Source: Clostridiales bacterium | Lineage (GTDB): Bacteria > Bacillota > Clostridia > Oscillospirales > Oscillospiraceae | Direction of reading: 5' to 3' | NCBI GenBank assembly: GCA_014799505.1 | Contig: JAAVHV010000007.1 | Coordinates: 83,798 to 131,254, forward strand | DNA length: 47,457 nucleotides | In this document: piece by piece, positions 34,739-41,689 of the stretch | Numbering within the stretch: position 1 is the stretch's first letter | How the letters are laid out: each line of letters opens with the position of its first letter | Position numbers and translations under genes: made by a program | The notes under the pieces: model-generated | The model's database searches: none | What the model was told of the DNA's origin: nothing | What the model saw: only the letters and a program-made list of their open reading frames with translations

Positions 34739-35089
34739 ATGAGCCTGCTGCTGAAAAACAGGGATTACACCGCCGACGGGAACGGCGGGGTGACCGTTGT
34801 CAAGGACGGGGATGAACTGATCTGCGAGGTGCTGTTCCGGCTCACCGCCCGGCGGGGGAGCTTTCCCTTCCTGCCCGAGCTGGGCAGCCGGATGCACCGG
34901 CTGCGCAGAGAGAAGCCCTCCGCCTGGGACAGCCTGGCCAAACAGTACGCCGTGGAGGCGCTGGCCGATCTCCCGGACGCGGTGGTGACCGGAGCCCAGG
35001 TGAGTCAGGAGGGGGACCGGCTGGCGGTGGCTGTGGAGCTGCTGTGGCAGGGCGACAGCCTGTGGGTGACGGCGCAGTTGGAGGAGTGA
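34739..35089 (+). CDS. Baseplate wedge protein (gp25/XkdS-like)
   Basis: A 116-residue protein: LICEVLFRLTARRGSFPFLPELGSRMHRL and AVEALADLPDAVVTGAQVSQEGDRLAVAVELLWQGDSLWVTAQLEE match the gp25/DUF2634-type wedge that nucleates sheath assembly. ATG 34739 is 3 bases after the spike stop; a TTG at 34733 is an alternative. Confidence 0.75.
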   Translation: MSLLLKNRDYTADGNGGVTVVKDGDELICEVLFRLTARRGSFPFLPELGSRMHRLRREKPSAWDSLAKQYAVEALADLPDAVVTGAQVSQEGDRLAVAVELLWQGDSLWVTAQLEE

Positions 35090-35093
35090 GACA

Positions 35094-36167
35094 TTGATCA
35101 CATTAGAAGAAATCTATCAGGCTCTGGCCGCGGAGTTCCAGGCCCGGACGAGCCAGACCGCCGGGGCCAGCAGCGAGCTGGCGGTGCGGTTTTACGCCGT
35201 GGCCGCCCAGATATACAGCCTGTATGTCCAGGCGGAGTGGACCCGTCGGCAGTGCTTCCCACAGACCGCGGAGGGGGAGGAGCTGGATAAGCACGCCCGG
35301 CTTCGGGGCGTGACCCGGCGGGCGGCCACCCGGTCAGTGGGGACGGTGCGGTTCTACGTAGACCAGGAACGGGAGACGGACACCGAGGTTCCGGCGGGCA
35401 CCGTGTGCATGACCGCGGGCGGGGTGCGCTTTACCACCGACATAGACGGGGTAGTGCCCGCCGGGGAGCTGTACTGTGAAGTGCCTGTGACAGCGGTGGA
35501 TGCCGGAGCGGCGGGCAATGTGGGACAGGGCGCCATCATATATATGGCCCTTCCTCCCACGGGCATCGCGGCCTGCGCCAATCCCTCCTTCCTGTCCAGC
35601 GGACAGGACCAGGAGGGGGATCAGGAGCTGCGGGAGCGGGTGCTGGCAACCTTCCAGCGGCTGGCCAACGGTGCCAACAACGCCTTCTACGAGCAGGCGG
35701 CCATGTCCTTTGACGGGGTGGCGGCGGTGACGGTGCTGCCCCGGAACCGGGGAGTGGGCACTGTGGATCTGGTGCCCGCCGCCTTGGAGGGGGTGCCGGA
35801 TCAGGAACTGCTGGATATCTTGCAGGAGCATTTTGACCGGGTGCGGGAGATCGCCTGCGACGTGAAGGTGATCCCCCCCACGGTGGAGACAGTGGATGTA
35901 TCCGTCAGGTTGTGGGCCAAGGAGGATCGAAGCTTTGACGCCGTGGCCGAGGCGGTGCGGCAGCGGCTGGAGGGCTGGTTCAACGGAGAGCGGCTGGGCA
36001 AAGCCCTGCCCCGCGCCCAGCTCATCTCCCTCATCTACGGCGTGGACGGGGTGGCCAACTGCCAGCTCGAAAAACCGACGGTGGATATTCCGCAGAGCAA
36101 GACCGTTTTGCCGGTGTTGGGGGAGCTGACCATCACCGACGGCGCGGGCGGAGGTGGCGGCGCGTGA
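35094..36167 (+). CDS. Baseplate J-like protein (gpJ/XkdT)
   Basis: A 357-residue wedge protein with TTG start. ITLEEIYQALAAEFQARTSQTAGASSELAVRFYAVAAQIYSLY, GEELDKHARLRGVTRR, GVRFTTDIDGVVPAGELYCEVPVTAVDAGAAGNVGQGAI and DQELRERVLATFQRLANGANNAFYEQAAMSFDGVAAVTVLP are classic baseplate J segments. It ends in a Gly run (GGGGGA) and overlaps the gpI gene by 4 bases. Confidence 0.88.
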   Translation: MITLEEIYQALAAEFQARTSQTAGASSELAVRFYAVAAQIYSLYVQAEWTRRQCFPQTAEGEELDKHARLRGVTRRAATRSVGTVRFYVDQERETDTEVPAGTVCMTAGGVRFTTDIDGVVPAGELYCEVPVTAVDAGAAGNVGQGAIIYMALPPTGIAACANPSFLSSGQDQEGDQELRERVLATFQRLANGANNAFYEQAAMSFDGVAAVTVLPRNRGVGTVDLVPAALEGVPDQELLDILQEHFDRVREIACDVKVIPPTVETVDVSVRLWAKEDRSFDAVAEAVRQRLEGWFNGERLGKALPRAQLISLIYGVDGVANCQLEKPTVDIPQSKTVLPVLGELTITDGAGGGGGA

Positions 36168-36760
36168 CACTGAGGTTTGAGGACTATTTGGTATCGCTGC
36201 TCCGGCCCCTGGGCGTGTACGATCTGCGCACAGGCACCATCAACCGGGGCGAGCTGGCCGCCTACGGCGCGCGGTTGGACGGGGCGGAAGCGGAGCTGGA
36301 CCACACCGCCCGGGAGATGAACCTGACCACGGCGGAGGACTTCGGCCTGGAGCGGATCGAGGCGCTGCTACCCTACCGTCCGGTGTGTGTGACGGCACAG
36401 CAGCGGCGGGAGGCCTTGGCCGCCCTGCTGCGCATCAGCGGCGACAGCTTTACGCCGGAGGCCATCAACGATACTCTGCGGGGCTGCGGCCTCAACGCCA
36501 GGGCGGAGGAGACGGGCAGGCCGGGCTATGTGGACGTGTATTTTCCCGATGTGGCGGGAATACCGGAGGGGTTTGACCAACTGCGGGCCATCATCGAGGA
36601 GATCCTGCCCAGCCACCTGGGGATCACCTACGTGTTCTGGTACAACACCTGGGCCATGGTGGCCGAGTGGCACCCCACCTTTGGGGACGCGGCCGCGTCC
36701 GGCCTGAGCTGGTATGGGCTGGCCATTGAGAACGACGGCTTTGGAAAAGATGAGGAGTGA
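36164..36760 (+). CDS. Phage tail protein gpI/XkdU-like (DUF2313)
   Basis: A 198-residue protein from GTG 36164. LRPLGVYDLRTGTINRGELAAYGARLDGAEAELDHTAREMNLTTAEDFGLERIEALLPYRP is the usual DUF2313 start. In phages it connects the baseplate to tail fibres. Here it is the last gene: a terminator follows 4 bases later, and no fibre, holin or lysin gene is seen. Confidence 0.82.
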   Translation: MTLRFEDYLVSLLRPLGVYDLRTGTINRGELAAYGARLDGAEAELDHTAREMNLTTAEDFGLERIEALLPYRPVCVTAQQRREALAALLRISGDSFTPEAINDTLRGCGLNARAEETGRPGYVDVYFPDVAGIPEGFDQLRAIIEEILPSHLGITYVFWYNTWAMVAEWHPTFGDAAASGLSWYGLAIENDGFGKDEE

Positions 36761-36763
36761 GCC

Positions 36764-36802
36764 TTACCGGCCCCACAGGTGTGGGGCCGGTAAATTTTTT
36801 TG
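36764..36802 (+). terminator. Terminator of the phage-type cluster
   Basis: A perfect 13-base-pair stem (36764-36776 with 36781-36793, loop AGGT) followed by ATTTTTTTG. It closes the cluster right after the last tail gene. Confidence 0.92.
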
Positions 36803-36821
36803 AAAAACTCACAAAAAACTG

Positions 36822-36850
36822 TTGACAAACACCGGGCAGTATAGTACAAT
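36822..36850 (+). promoter_or_regulatory. Sigma-A promoter of the structured RNA
   Basis: TTGACA (36822-36827), 17 bases, TACAAT (36845-36850). Transcript start near 36857. Confidence 0.85.
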
Positions 36851-36856
36851 ACAAAC

Positions 36857-37148
36857 AGAAAGGAAAAGGTGAGTCCAATGTACTAACGTCGAACGCACCA
36901 AGCTCTTTTCGCGATTGGGAGACGCAAAGTGAAGCGAAGTCTCGACTCGTTCCAAACACGCTTGAGTAAGCGACGGAAGCCAGATTCAGTCTGAAGCCCA
37001 CCATTGTTTGAGAAAACAGGAGCAAGTAGTTTCAGGCGGAACCCCAACGCAAGAAATCTGAAGAAAGCGTAGGTATAGGCCCTTGGACAACCAAAACCAG
37101 AAGTAAGCCCCCAGCCGCGAGATAGGACGGCTGGGGGCTTACTGTTTG
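36857..37148 (+). ncRNA. Unassigned structured non-coding RNA, about 290 nucleotides
   Basis: A stand-alone RNA gene bounded by a sigma-A promoter and an intrinsic terminator, without any convincing reading frame, and A-rich compared with the surrounding 60+ percent G+C. A closing stem joins GGT/GTCCAA (36868-36878) to TTGGAC/ACC (37083-37092). Inside are GAGAC/GTCTC (36919-36943), CGCTT-GAGT-AAGCG (36959-36972), TGTTT-GAGA-AAACA (37005-37018) and long pairs CAGATT/AATCTG (36981-36986 with 37055-37060) and CTGAA/TTCAG. It lacks the marks of RNase P RNA, tmRNA, 6S and SRP RNA. The multi-branched shape and size could fit the raiA RNA family, but I cannot confirm this. Confidence 0.75.
37102..37148 (+). 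terminator. Terminator of the structured RNA
   Basis: A 16-base-pair stem AGTAAGCCCCCAGCCG (37102-37117) with its full complement (37128-37143), followed by GTTTGTCC. Confidence 0.88.
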
Positions 37149-37250
37149 TCCAGAAAGAAGCGCGGAGCGTGAGAACATAGGTTGTGCGGAGTGTCCAAAA
37201 ACAGGATTTTCCTTCACGAAAAATTAAAGAGCCCAGTACGGTAAAAAGGC

Positions 37251-37279
37251 TTGCAAAATCAGGAATTGTCTAGTATGAT
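37251..37279 (+). promoter_or_regulatory. Sigma-A promoter of mreB
   Basis: TTGCAA (37251-37256), 17 bases, TATGAT (37274-37279). A 5' leader of about 90 bases contains a short ACCCA/TGGGT hairpin. Confidence 0.75.
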
Positions 37280-37379
37280 TAACAGGTATACCCAGAGTGG
37301 GTCTACTTGACCGTGATTATCCAAAGCGCTTTCGGGGCAGACTTCCAAAAGCGCGGTATATATTACAGGAGTGAAAACT

Positions 37380-38402
37380 ATGTTTGCAAGAGATATCGGC
37401 ATCGACCTGGGCACCGCCAGCGTGCTGGTCTATATCAAGGACAAGGGGATCGTTCTGCGCGAGCCGTCGGTGGTGGCGCTGGACAAGAACACCGGCAAGC
37501 TGCTGAAGGTGGGCACCGAGGCCCAGCAGATGCTGGGCAAGACTCCTGGCAACATCGTGGCCATCCGCCCCCTGCGGGAGGGCGTGATCTCCGACTACGA
37601 CATGACTGAGCGGATGCTCCGGGAGTTTATCCGCAAGGTGGCCCCCGTGCGGGTGTTCAAGCCCCGGGTGGTCATCTGCGTACCCTCCGGCATCACCGAG
37701 GTGGAGGAGCGCGCCGTCATCGACGCGGGCATCCAGGCGGGCGCCCGGCGGGTGTACCTCATCGAGGAGCCCCTGGCCGCCGCCATCGGCGCGGGCGTCG
37801 ATATTACCCAGCCCGACGGCCACATGGTGGTGGACATCGGCGGCGGCACCGCCGACATCGCTGTCATCTCCCTGTCCGGCATCGTGGAGTCCGCGTCCAT
37901 CAAGGTGGTGGGCGACGCGTTCAGCGAGGCGGTGGTCAAGTACATCCGCAAGCGGCACAACGTCCTCATCGGCGACCGCACGGCGGAGGAACTGAAAATG
38001 ACCATCGGCTGCGTGTTCCCCCGGCCGGAGGAGATCTCTATGGAGGTCAAGGGCCGCTGCCTGATGACCGGCCTGCCCCGGGTGTTTTCCGTCACTTCCA
38101 GCGAGATGATCGAGGCGTTCGAGGAGCCCTGCTCCCGCATCCTGGAGGCCATCCACGGCGTGCTGGAGCGCACTCCCCCCGAGCTGGTGGCCGATATTTC
38201 CAGCAACGGCATCATCATGACCGGCGGCGGGTCGCTGGTCTGGGGCTTCGACAAGCTGATCGAGTCCCACACGGGCATTGAGACCTATGTGGCGGACGAG
38301 GCCATCTCCTGCGTGGCCAACGGCACCGGGCGCAGCCTGGACTGGGTGAACGAGATGCAGGATGGCACCATGAATATCTCCCGGAGCCGGCAGATGTCAT
38401 AA
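37380..38402 (+). CDS. mreB: Rod-shape actin MreB/Mbl
   Basis: A 340-residue bacterial actin that forms membrane-bound filaments guiding lateral cell-wall synthesis. IGIDLGTASVLVYIKDKGIVLREPSVVAL is phosphate loop 1, PLREGVISDYDMTERML and CVPSGITEVEERAV follow, DIGGGTADIAVISL is phosphate loop 2, and GIIMTGGGSLVWGFDKLI is the adenosine motif. The ATG at 37380 is 8 bases after AGGAG; a GTG at 37371 is less likely. No mreC or mreD follows, so it is a solitary copy and may be the Mbl/MreBH-type paralogue. Confidence 0.93.
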   Translation: MFARDIGIDLGTASVLVYIKDKGIVLREPSVVALDKNTGKLLKVGTEAQQMLGKTPGNIVAIRPLREGVISDYDMTERMLREFIRKVAPVRVFKPRVVICVPSGITEVEERAVIDAGIQAGARRVYLIEEPLAAAIGAGVDITQPDGHMVVDIGGGTADIAVISLSGIVESASIKVVGDAFSEAVVKYIRKRHNVLIGDRTAEELKMTIGCVFPRPEEISMEVKGRCLMTGLPRVFSVTSSEMIEAFEEPCSRILEAIHGVLERTPPELVADISSNGIIMTGGGSLVWGFDKLIESHTGIETYVADEAISCVANGTGRSLDWVNEMQDGTMNISRSRQMS

Positions 38403-38429
38403 GAAGCGTGACAATAAAGAAGCGCGAGG

Positions 38430-38454
38430 AGCGCCCCCACCGGGGGCGCTTTTT
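38430..38454 (+). terminator. mreB terminator
   Basis: GCGCCCCC (38431-38438) pairs with GGGGGCGC (38442-38449) followed by TTTTT, 28 bases after the stop. Confidence 0.85.
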
Positions 38455-38600
38455 CTGCCCCCGGATGAATGGGGCCCCCGCAAAGCCGGTCTTTGGCTTT
38501 GTGGGGAGAGGAGGAGCAGCGGAATGAGCGAGCTTTGGCCGCAGGGCAAAGCGAGGGATATGAAGCTTGTGACGACGAGGGGCGCTCCGTTTTTTAAGAA
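38455..38600 (+). repeat. Hairpin-rich spacer between mreB and padR
   Basis: No gene is seen. The stretch contains a 12-base-pair stem (CCCCGCAAAGCC with GGCTTTGTGGGG, about 38477-38506) and G-rich sequence with GAGC/AGCGGAATGAGCGAG motifs that recall the tpiA-gpmI spacer. It may be another copy of a dispersed extragenic element. Confidence 0.35.
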
Positions 38601-38623
38601 TTTTTAAAAGTGCCCATGTTGTA

Positions 38624-38653
38624 TTGACAAGGCAATATTATATGAACTATAAT
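38624..38653 (+). promoter_or_regulatory. Sigma-A promoter of padR-HAAS/DUF4097 operon
   Basis: TTGACA (38624-38629), 18 bases, TATAAT (38648-38653). The -10 box is one half of a perfect inverted repeat. Confidence 0.85.
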
Positions 38654-38655
38654 AT
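38635..38655 (+). promoter_or_regulatory. Perfect inverted repeat, candidate PadR operator
   Basis: ATATTATA (38635-38642), 5-base spacer TGAAC, TATAATAT (38648-38655). The site overlaps the -10 box, so a bound PadR dimer would block transcription of its own operon. Confidence 0.65.
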
Positions 38656-38676
38656 GGGACGAAAGGAGGGGGTGAC

Positions 38677-38997
38677 ATGGCTTTCGCAATCAGCCCCCAG
38701 CTGCTGGACGGGTGTGTGTTGGCGGTGCTGTCCCATGGGGACGCGTACGGGTATATCCTCACCCAGCAGGTAAAGACCCGGCTGGATATTTCGGAGTCCA
38801 CCCTCTACCCGGTGCTCCGGCGGCTCCAGCGGGACGGCCTGCTGACGGTGTATGACCGGCCCTACCAGGGCCGCAACCGCCGCTACTACGCCATTACCCC
38901 CGTGGGCCACACCCAGCTGGAACGGCGGCGGGAGGAGTGGCGGCAGTTCCGGGACGGTGTGGAGGAGCTTCTGAAGGAGGATGAGCCAAATGGATAA
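38677..38997 (+). CDS. PadR-family transcriptional repressor
   Basis: A 106-residue winged-helix repressor: ISPQLLDGCVLAVLSHGDAYGYILTQQV, recognition region ISESTLYPVLRRLQRDGLLTVYD and wing GRNRRYYAITPVGHTQLERRREEWRQF. AAAGGAGGGGG precedes the ATG. It overlaps the next gene by 8 bases. Together with the perfect operator over its own promoter it forms a negative feedback loop. Confidence 0.9.
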   Translation: MAFAISPQLLDGCVLAVLSHGDAYGYILTQQVKTRLDISESTLYPVLRRLQRDGLLTVYDRPYQGRNRRYYAITPVGHTQLERRREEWRQFRDGVEELLKEDEPNG

Positions 38998-40084
38998 ACT
39001 TACTTATCTTGCCGAGTTGGCCGAGGGACTGGCCCGCTGGGTGCCCGAGCGGGAGCGGCAGGACATCCTGCGCTACTACGCGGAATATTTCGAGGAGGCC
39101 GGCCCGGAGCGGGAGGCCGAGGTGGTGGCTGAGCTGGGCGACCCCTGGGCACTGTCCAGCCGGCTGGCGGTGGAGGGCGGCTACGTCACCCAGGAGCAGA
39201 CCGAGAGCTGGACGCCCCCCAAGAAGAAAAAATGGCCCTGGGTGCTGGCAATCTGCGCGGTGGTCGTGGTGGCGCTGATCGGCAGCCTCGTGACCGCGCT
39301 GGTGGGGCTGGGCCGCTATCTCACGCGGGACAATGTGGCGCAGACACCGTACCTGGCCCAGGGGACAGGTACTATGATTGTAGAGGAAGATAAGGAGTAT
39401 TCCGGGAACTTCTGGTCCAACGCGGACGGTGACCTGGACGCGTTTGAGAGCATTGACGTGGACATCAGCTTCGGCGACATCTTCGTGTACGAGGGCGATG
39501 ACTACTCCCTGTCGATCTGGCAGGAGGGTGACCTGGGCGGCTATGAGCTGAAGTGGGAGATCAAGGGCGGCGTTTTGAAGATCTGGGACGCGAAATCCGG
39601 CGGCTTTCATATGGACTTTGGCAGCCTGACCGGCAAGCACTCCCTAGATGTGACCATTACCGTGCCGAATGGTATGGTCATGGAGAAGGTCAACGCCAAG
39701 ACTGAGCTGGGGGACGTGTTTCTGAGCGACGTGTACGTGGCGGAAAAGCTGGAGGCCAAGACGGCCCTGGGCGATGTGGAATGCTATGATGTGCACGCGC
39801 CGGAAAAGCTGACCCTGAAGAGCAACCTGGGAGACGTGATCCTGTGCATGGAAGAGCTTTACAGCGGTGTGGACATCGACCTGGAAACCGATCTGGGCCA
39901 GGTGGAGGCCACCTTGGGCTGCTCTGAGCTGGACTGCGAGTACGAGCTGGAGTGCAGCCTGGGCACCGTGACGGTGAACGGACGGAATCAGGGCGACAAG
40001 GCGGAGCGCAAGGGCAGCTATTCCTACAAGCTGGACGCCGAGAGCGACCTGGGCGATGTGAATGTGTATTTTACAGAGGACTGA
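38990..40084 (+). CDS. HAAS-domain membrane protein with DUF4097 beta-repeat domain
   Basis: A 364-residue protein. Residues 1-65 are a HAAS domain (YLAELAEGLARWVPERERQDILRYYAEYFEEAG, VVAELGDPWALSSRL). A membrane helix lies at about residues 83-107 (WPWVLAICAVVVVALIGSLVTALVGL). The outer part is a DUF4097 beta-solenoid with six repeats ending in LGDV-like turns: ELGDVF, ALGDVE, NLGDVI, DLGQVE, SLGTVT, DLGDVN. The outside solenoid could sense an envelope feature and the inside HAAS domain talk to PadR. ATG 38990 fits the AAGGAGG spacing better than 38981. Confidence 0.85.
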   Translation: MDKLTYLAELAEGLARWVPERERQDILRYYAEYFEEAGPEREAEVVAELGDPWALSSRLAVEGGYVTQEQTESWTPPKKKKWPWVLAICAVVVVALIGSLVTALVGLGRYLTRDNVAQTPYLAQGTGTMIVEEDKEYSGNFWSNADGDLDAFESIDVDISFGDIFVYEGDDYSLSIWQEGDLGGYELKWEIKGGVLKIWDAKSGGFHMDFGSLTGKHSLDVTITVPNGMVMEKVNAKTELGDVFLSDVYVAEKLEAKTALGDVECYDVHAPEKLTLKSNLGDVILCMEELYSGVDIDLETDLGQVEATLGCSELDCEYELECSLGTVTVNGRNQGDKAERKGSYSYKLDAESDLGDVNVYFTED

Positions 40085-40112
40085 CACGGTATTTTGCGCT
40101 TTGAAAAGGGAA

Positions 40113-40147
40113 ACGGCCCGGCGGGGTGACCGCCGGGCTGTTTTTTT
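40113..40147 (+). terminator. Terminator after HAAS-DUF4097 gene
   Basis: A G+C stem CGGCCCGGCGG with CCGCCGGGCTG followed by TTTTTTT, 29 bases after the stop. Confidence 0.88.
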
Positions 40148-40193
40148 GTCCGGCACGTCTAAACCGGCGGCGGGCTGATTATAATTTTAGAGG

Positions 40194-40222
40194 TTGCAAT
40201 TTCCTGTGGCACATTATATAAT
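40194..40222 (+). promoter_or_regulatory. Sigma-A promoter of murC
   Basis: TTGCAA (40194-40199), 17 bases, TATAAT (40217-40222), giving a leader of about 50 bases. Confidence 0.75.
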
Positions 40223-40279
40223 AAAGTGCTTTAAAATTTGTAAACGCGCAGGCCGCGTTGGCTATATGAGGGAATGAGT

Positions 40280-41653
40280 ATGGAAGGCAAGAATATCCGC
40301 GACTATTTACAGCCTGGGAAACGGGCCCATCTGGTGGGCATCGGCGGGGTGTCCATGGCGTCGCTGGCGGAGGTGCTGCATGGTGCCGGGGTGAAGGTCA
40401 CCGGCTCCGACCAGCGGGAGAGCGCCACCGTCCTCCATCTGCGCTCGCTGGGCATCCCGGTGGTGATCGGCCATCTGCCTGAGAGCGTGGAGGGCGCGGA
40501 CTGCGTGGTGCGCACCGCCGCCGTCCACGACGAAAACCCGGAAATTGCCGCTGCGCTGGGGGCGGGCATCCCTGTCTTCGAACGGGCCGAGGCATGGGGG
40601 GCCATTATGCGGGACTACAAAAACGCCCTGTGCATCTCGGGCACCCACGGGAAAACCACCACCACCTCCATGTGTACCCACATCTTTATGGCGGCCCAGG
40701 CCGACCCCACGGTGATGATTGGCGGCACCCTGCCGCTTTTGGAGGCGGGCCACCGGGTGGGCCACGGGGACACCATCATTTTGGAGTCCTGCGAGTACTG
40801 CAACTCGTTTTTGGCCTTCTACCCCACGGTGGCGGTGATTTTGAATGTGGAGGCCGACCACCTGGACTTTTTCAAGGATCTGGCCGATGTGGAGCATTCC
40901 TTCCGGGAATTTGCCGACCGGGTGCCGGAAAACGGCCTCATCGTGGCCAACTGCGAGGACGAGAACACCATGTTCACGCTGAAGGGCGAGACAAGGCCCA
41001 TCATGACCTTCGGCATTGACAAGGGGGACGTCCACGCCGCCAACCTGTCCATGGCCCACGGCTTCGGCTTTTTCGACGTGATGTACAAGGGGGAGAAGTA
41101 CGCCCACCTGGAGCTGTCCGTGCCCGGGATGCACAATGTGAAAAACGCGCTGGCCGCCGCCGCCGCCGCCATTGCTCTGCACCTGCCTGGAAAGGCGGTG
41201 GAGGACGGGATGCGGGACTTCCGCCTGCCGGGACGGCGGTTTGAGTATAAGGGGATGTACAACGGCGCGGAGGTGTGCGACGACTACGCCCACCACCCCG
41301 GCGAGCTGGCGGTGCTGTTCGACACCGCCCAGGCGCTGGGCCACAAGCGGGTGATCTGCGCTTTCCAGCCCCACACCTACTCCCGTACCCGCGAGCTGTT
41401 TGACGACTTTGTGGAGGTGCTCAAGCGGCCAGAGGTCACCATCCTGGCGGAGATCTTCGCCGCCCGGGAGGACAACGACATCGGGATCTCCTCCGCCGAC
41501 TTGGCGGCGAAAATCCCGGGCAGCGTGTTCTGCCCCGATTTGAAGGACGTGACGGAAAAGCTCAAGCGTCTGGCCCAGCCGGGGGATCTGATCCTCACCG
41601 TCGGCGCCGGAGACATTTATTTGGCTGGAGAAGCCCTGGTCAAAGAGAAATAA
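40280..41653 (+). CDS. murC: UDP-N-acetylmuramate--L-alanine ligase
   Basis: A 457-residue Mur ligase joining L-Ala to UDP-MurNAc with ATP, the first step of the peptidoglycan stem peptide. The N-terminal Rossmann domain has HLVGIGGVSMASLAEVL (the MurC G-G-x-G-M-S-like motif), the P-loop is SGTHGKTTTTSM, VILNVEADHLDFF is the metal/ADP region, and the C-terminal domain has DDYAHHPGEL and FQPHTYSRT. All marks of MurC are present. ATG 40280 fits the AGGGA site; ATG 40274 is 6 bases upstream. It stands alone, outside a dcw cluster. Confidence 0.94.
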   Translation: MEGKNIRDYLQPGKRAHLVGIGGVSMASLAEVLHGAGVKVTGSDQRESATVLHLRSLGIPVVIGHLPESVEGADCVVRTAAVHDENPEIAAALGAGIPVFERAEAWGAIMRDYKNALCISGTHGKTTTTSMCTHIFMAAQADPTVMIGGTLPLLEAGHRVGHGDTIILESCEYCNSFLAFYPTVAVILNVEADHLDFFKDLADVEHSFREFADRVPENGLIVANCEDENTMFTLKGETRPIMTFGIDKGDVHAANLSMAHGFGFFDVMYKGEKYAHLELSVPGMHNVKNALAAAAAAIALHLPGKAVEDGMRDFRLPGRRFEYKGMYNGAEVCDDYAHHPGELAVLFDTAQALGHKRVICAFQPHTYSRTRELFDDFVEVLKRPEVTILAEIFAAREDNDIGISSADLAAKIPGSVFCPDLKDVTEKLKRLAQPGDLILTVGAGDIYLAGEALVKEK

Positions 41654-41689
41654 AAAACTGCCCGTCTCATGCTGAGACGGGCAGTTTTT
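41653..41689. terminator. Bidirectional terminator between murC and dacA
   Basis: A perfect 17-base-pair stem (41653-41669 with 41673-41689) with AAAAA at one end and TTTTT at the other, between convergent genes. Confidence 0.92.

Noticed and set aside
23580-36860. Direct repeats (att sites) flanking the phage-type cluster
   Set aside because: Comparison by eye of both junctions showed only unrelated terminators; no shared stretch of more than a few bases was found.
36857-37148. Reading the structured RNA as tmRNA, RNase P RNA, 6S or SRP RNA
   Set aside because: There is no tRNA-like end with TTCGAAT arm, no RNase P core motif, no single long bulged rod and no SRP Alu/S-domain motif.
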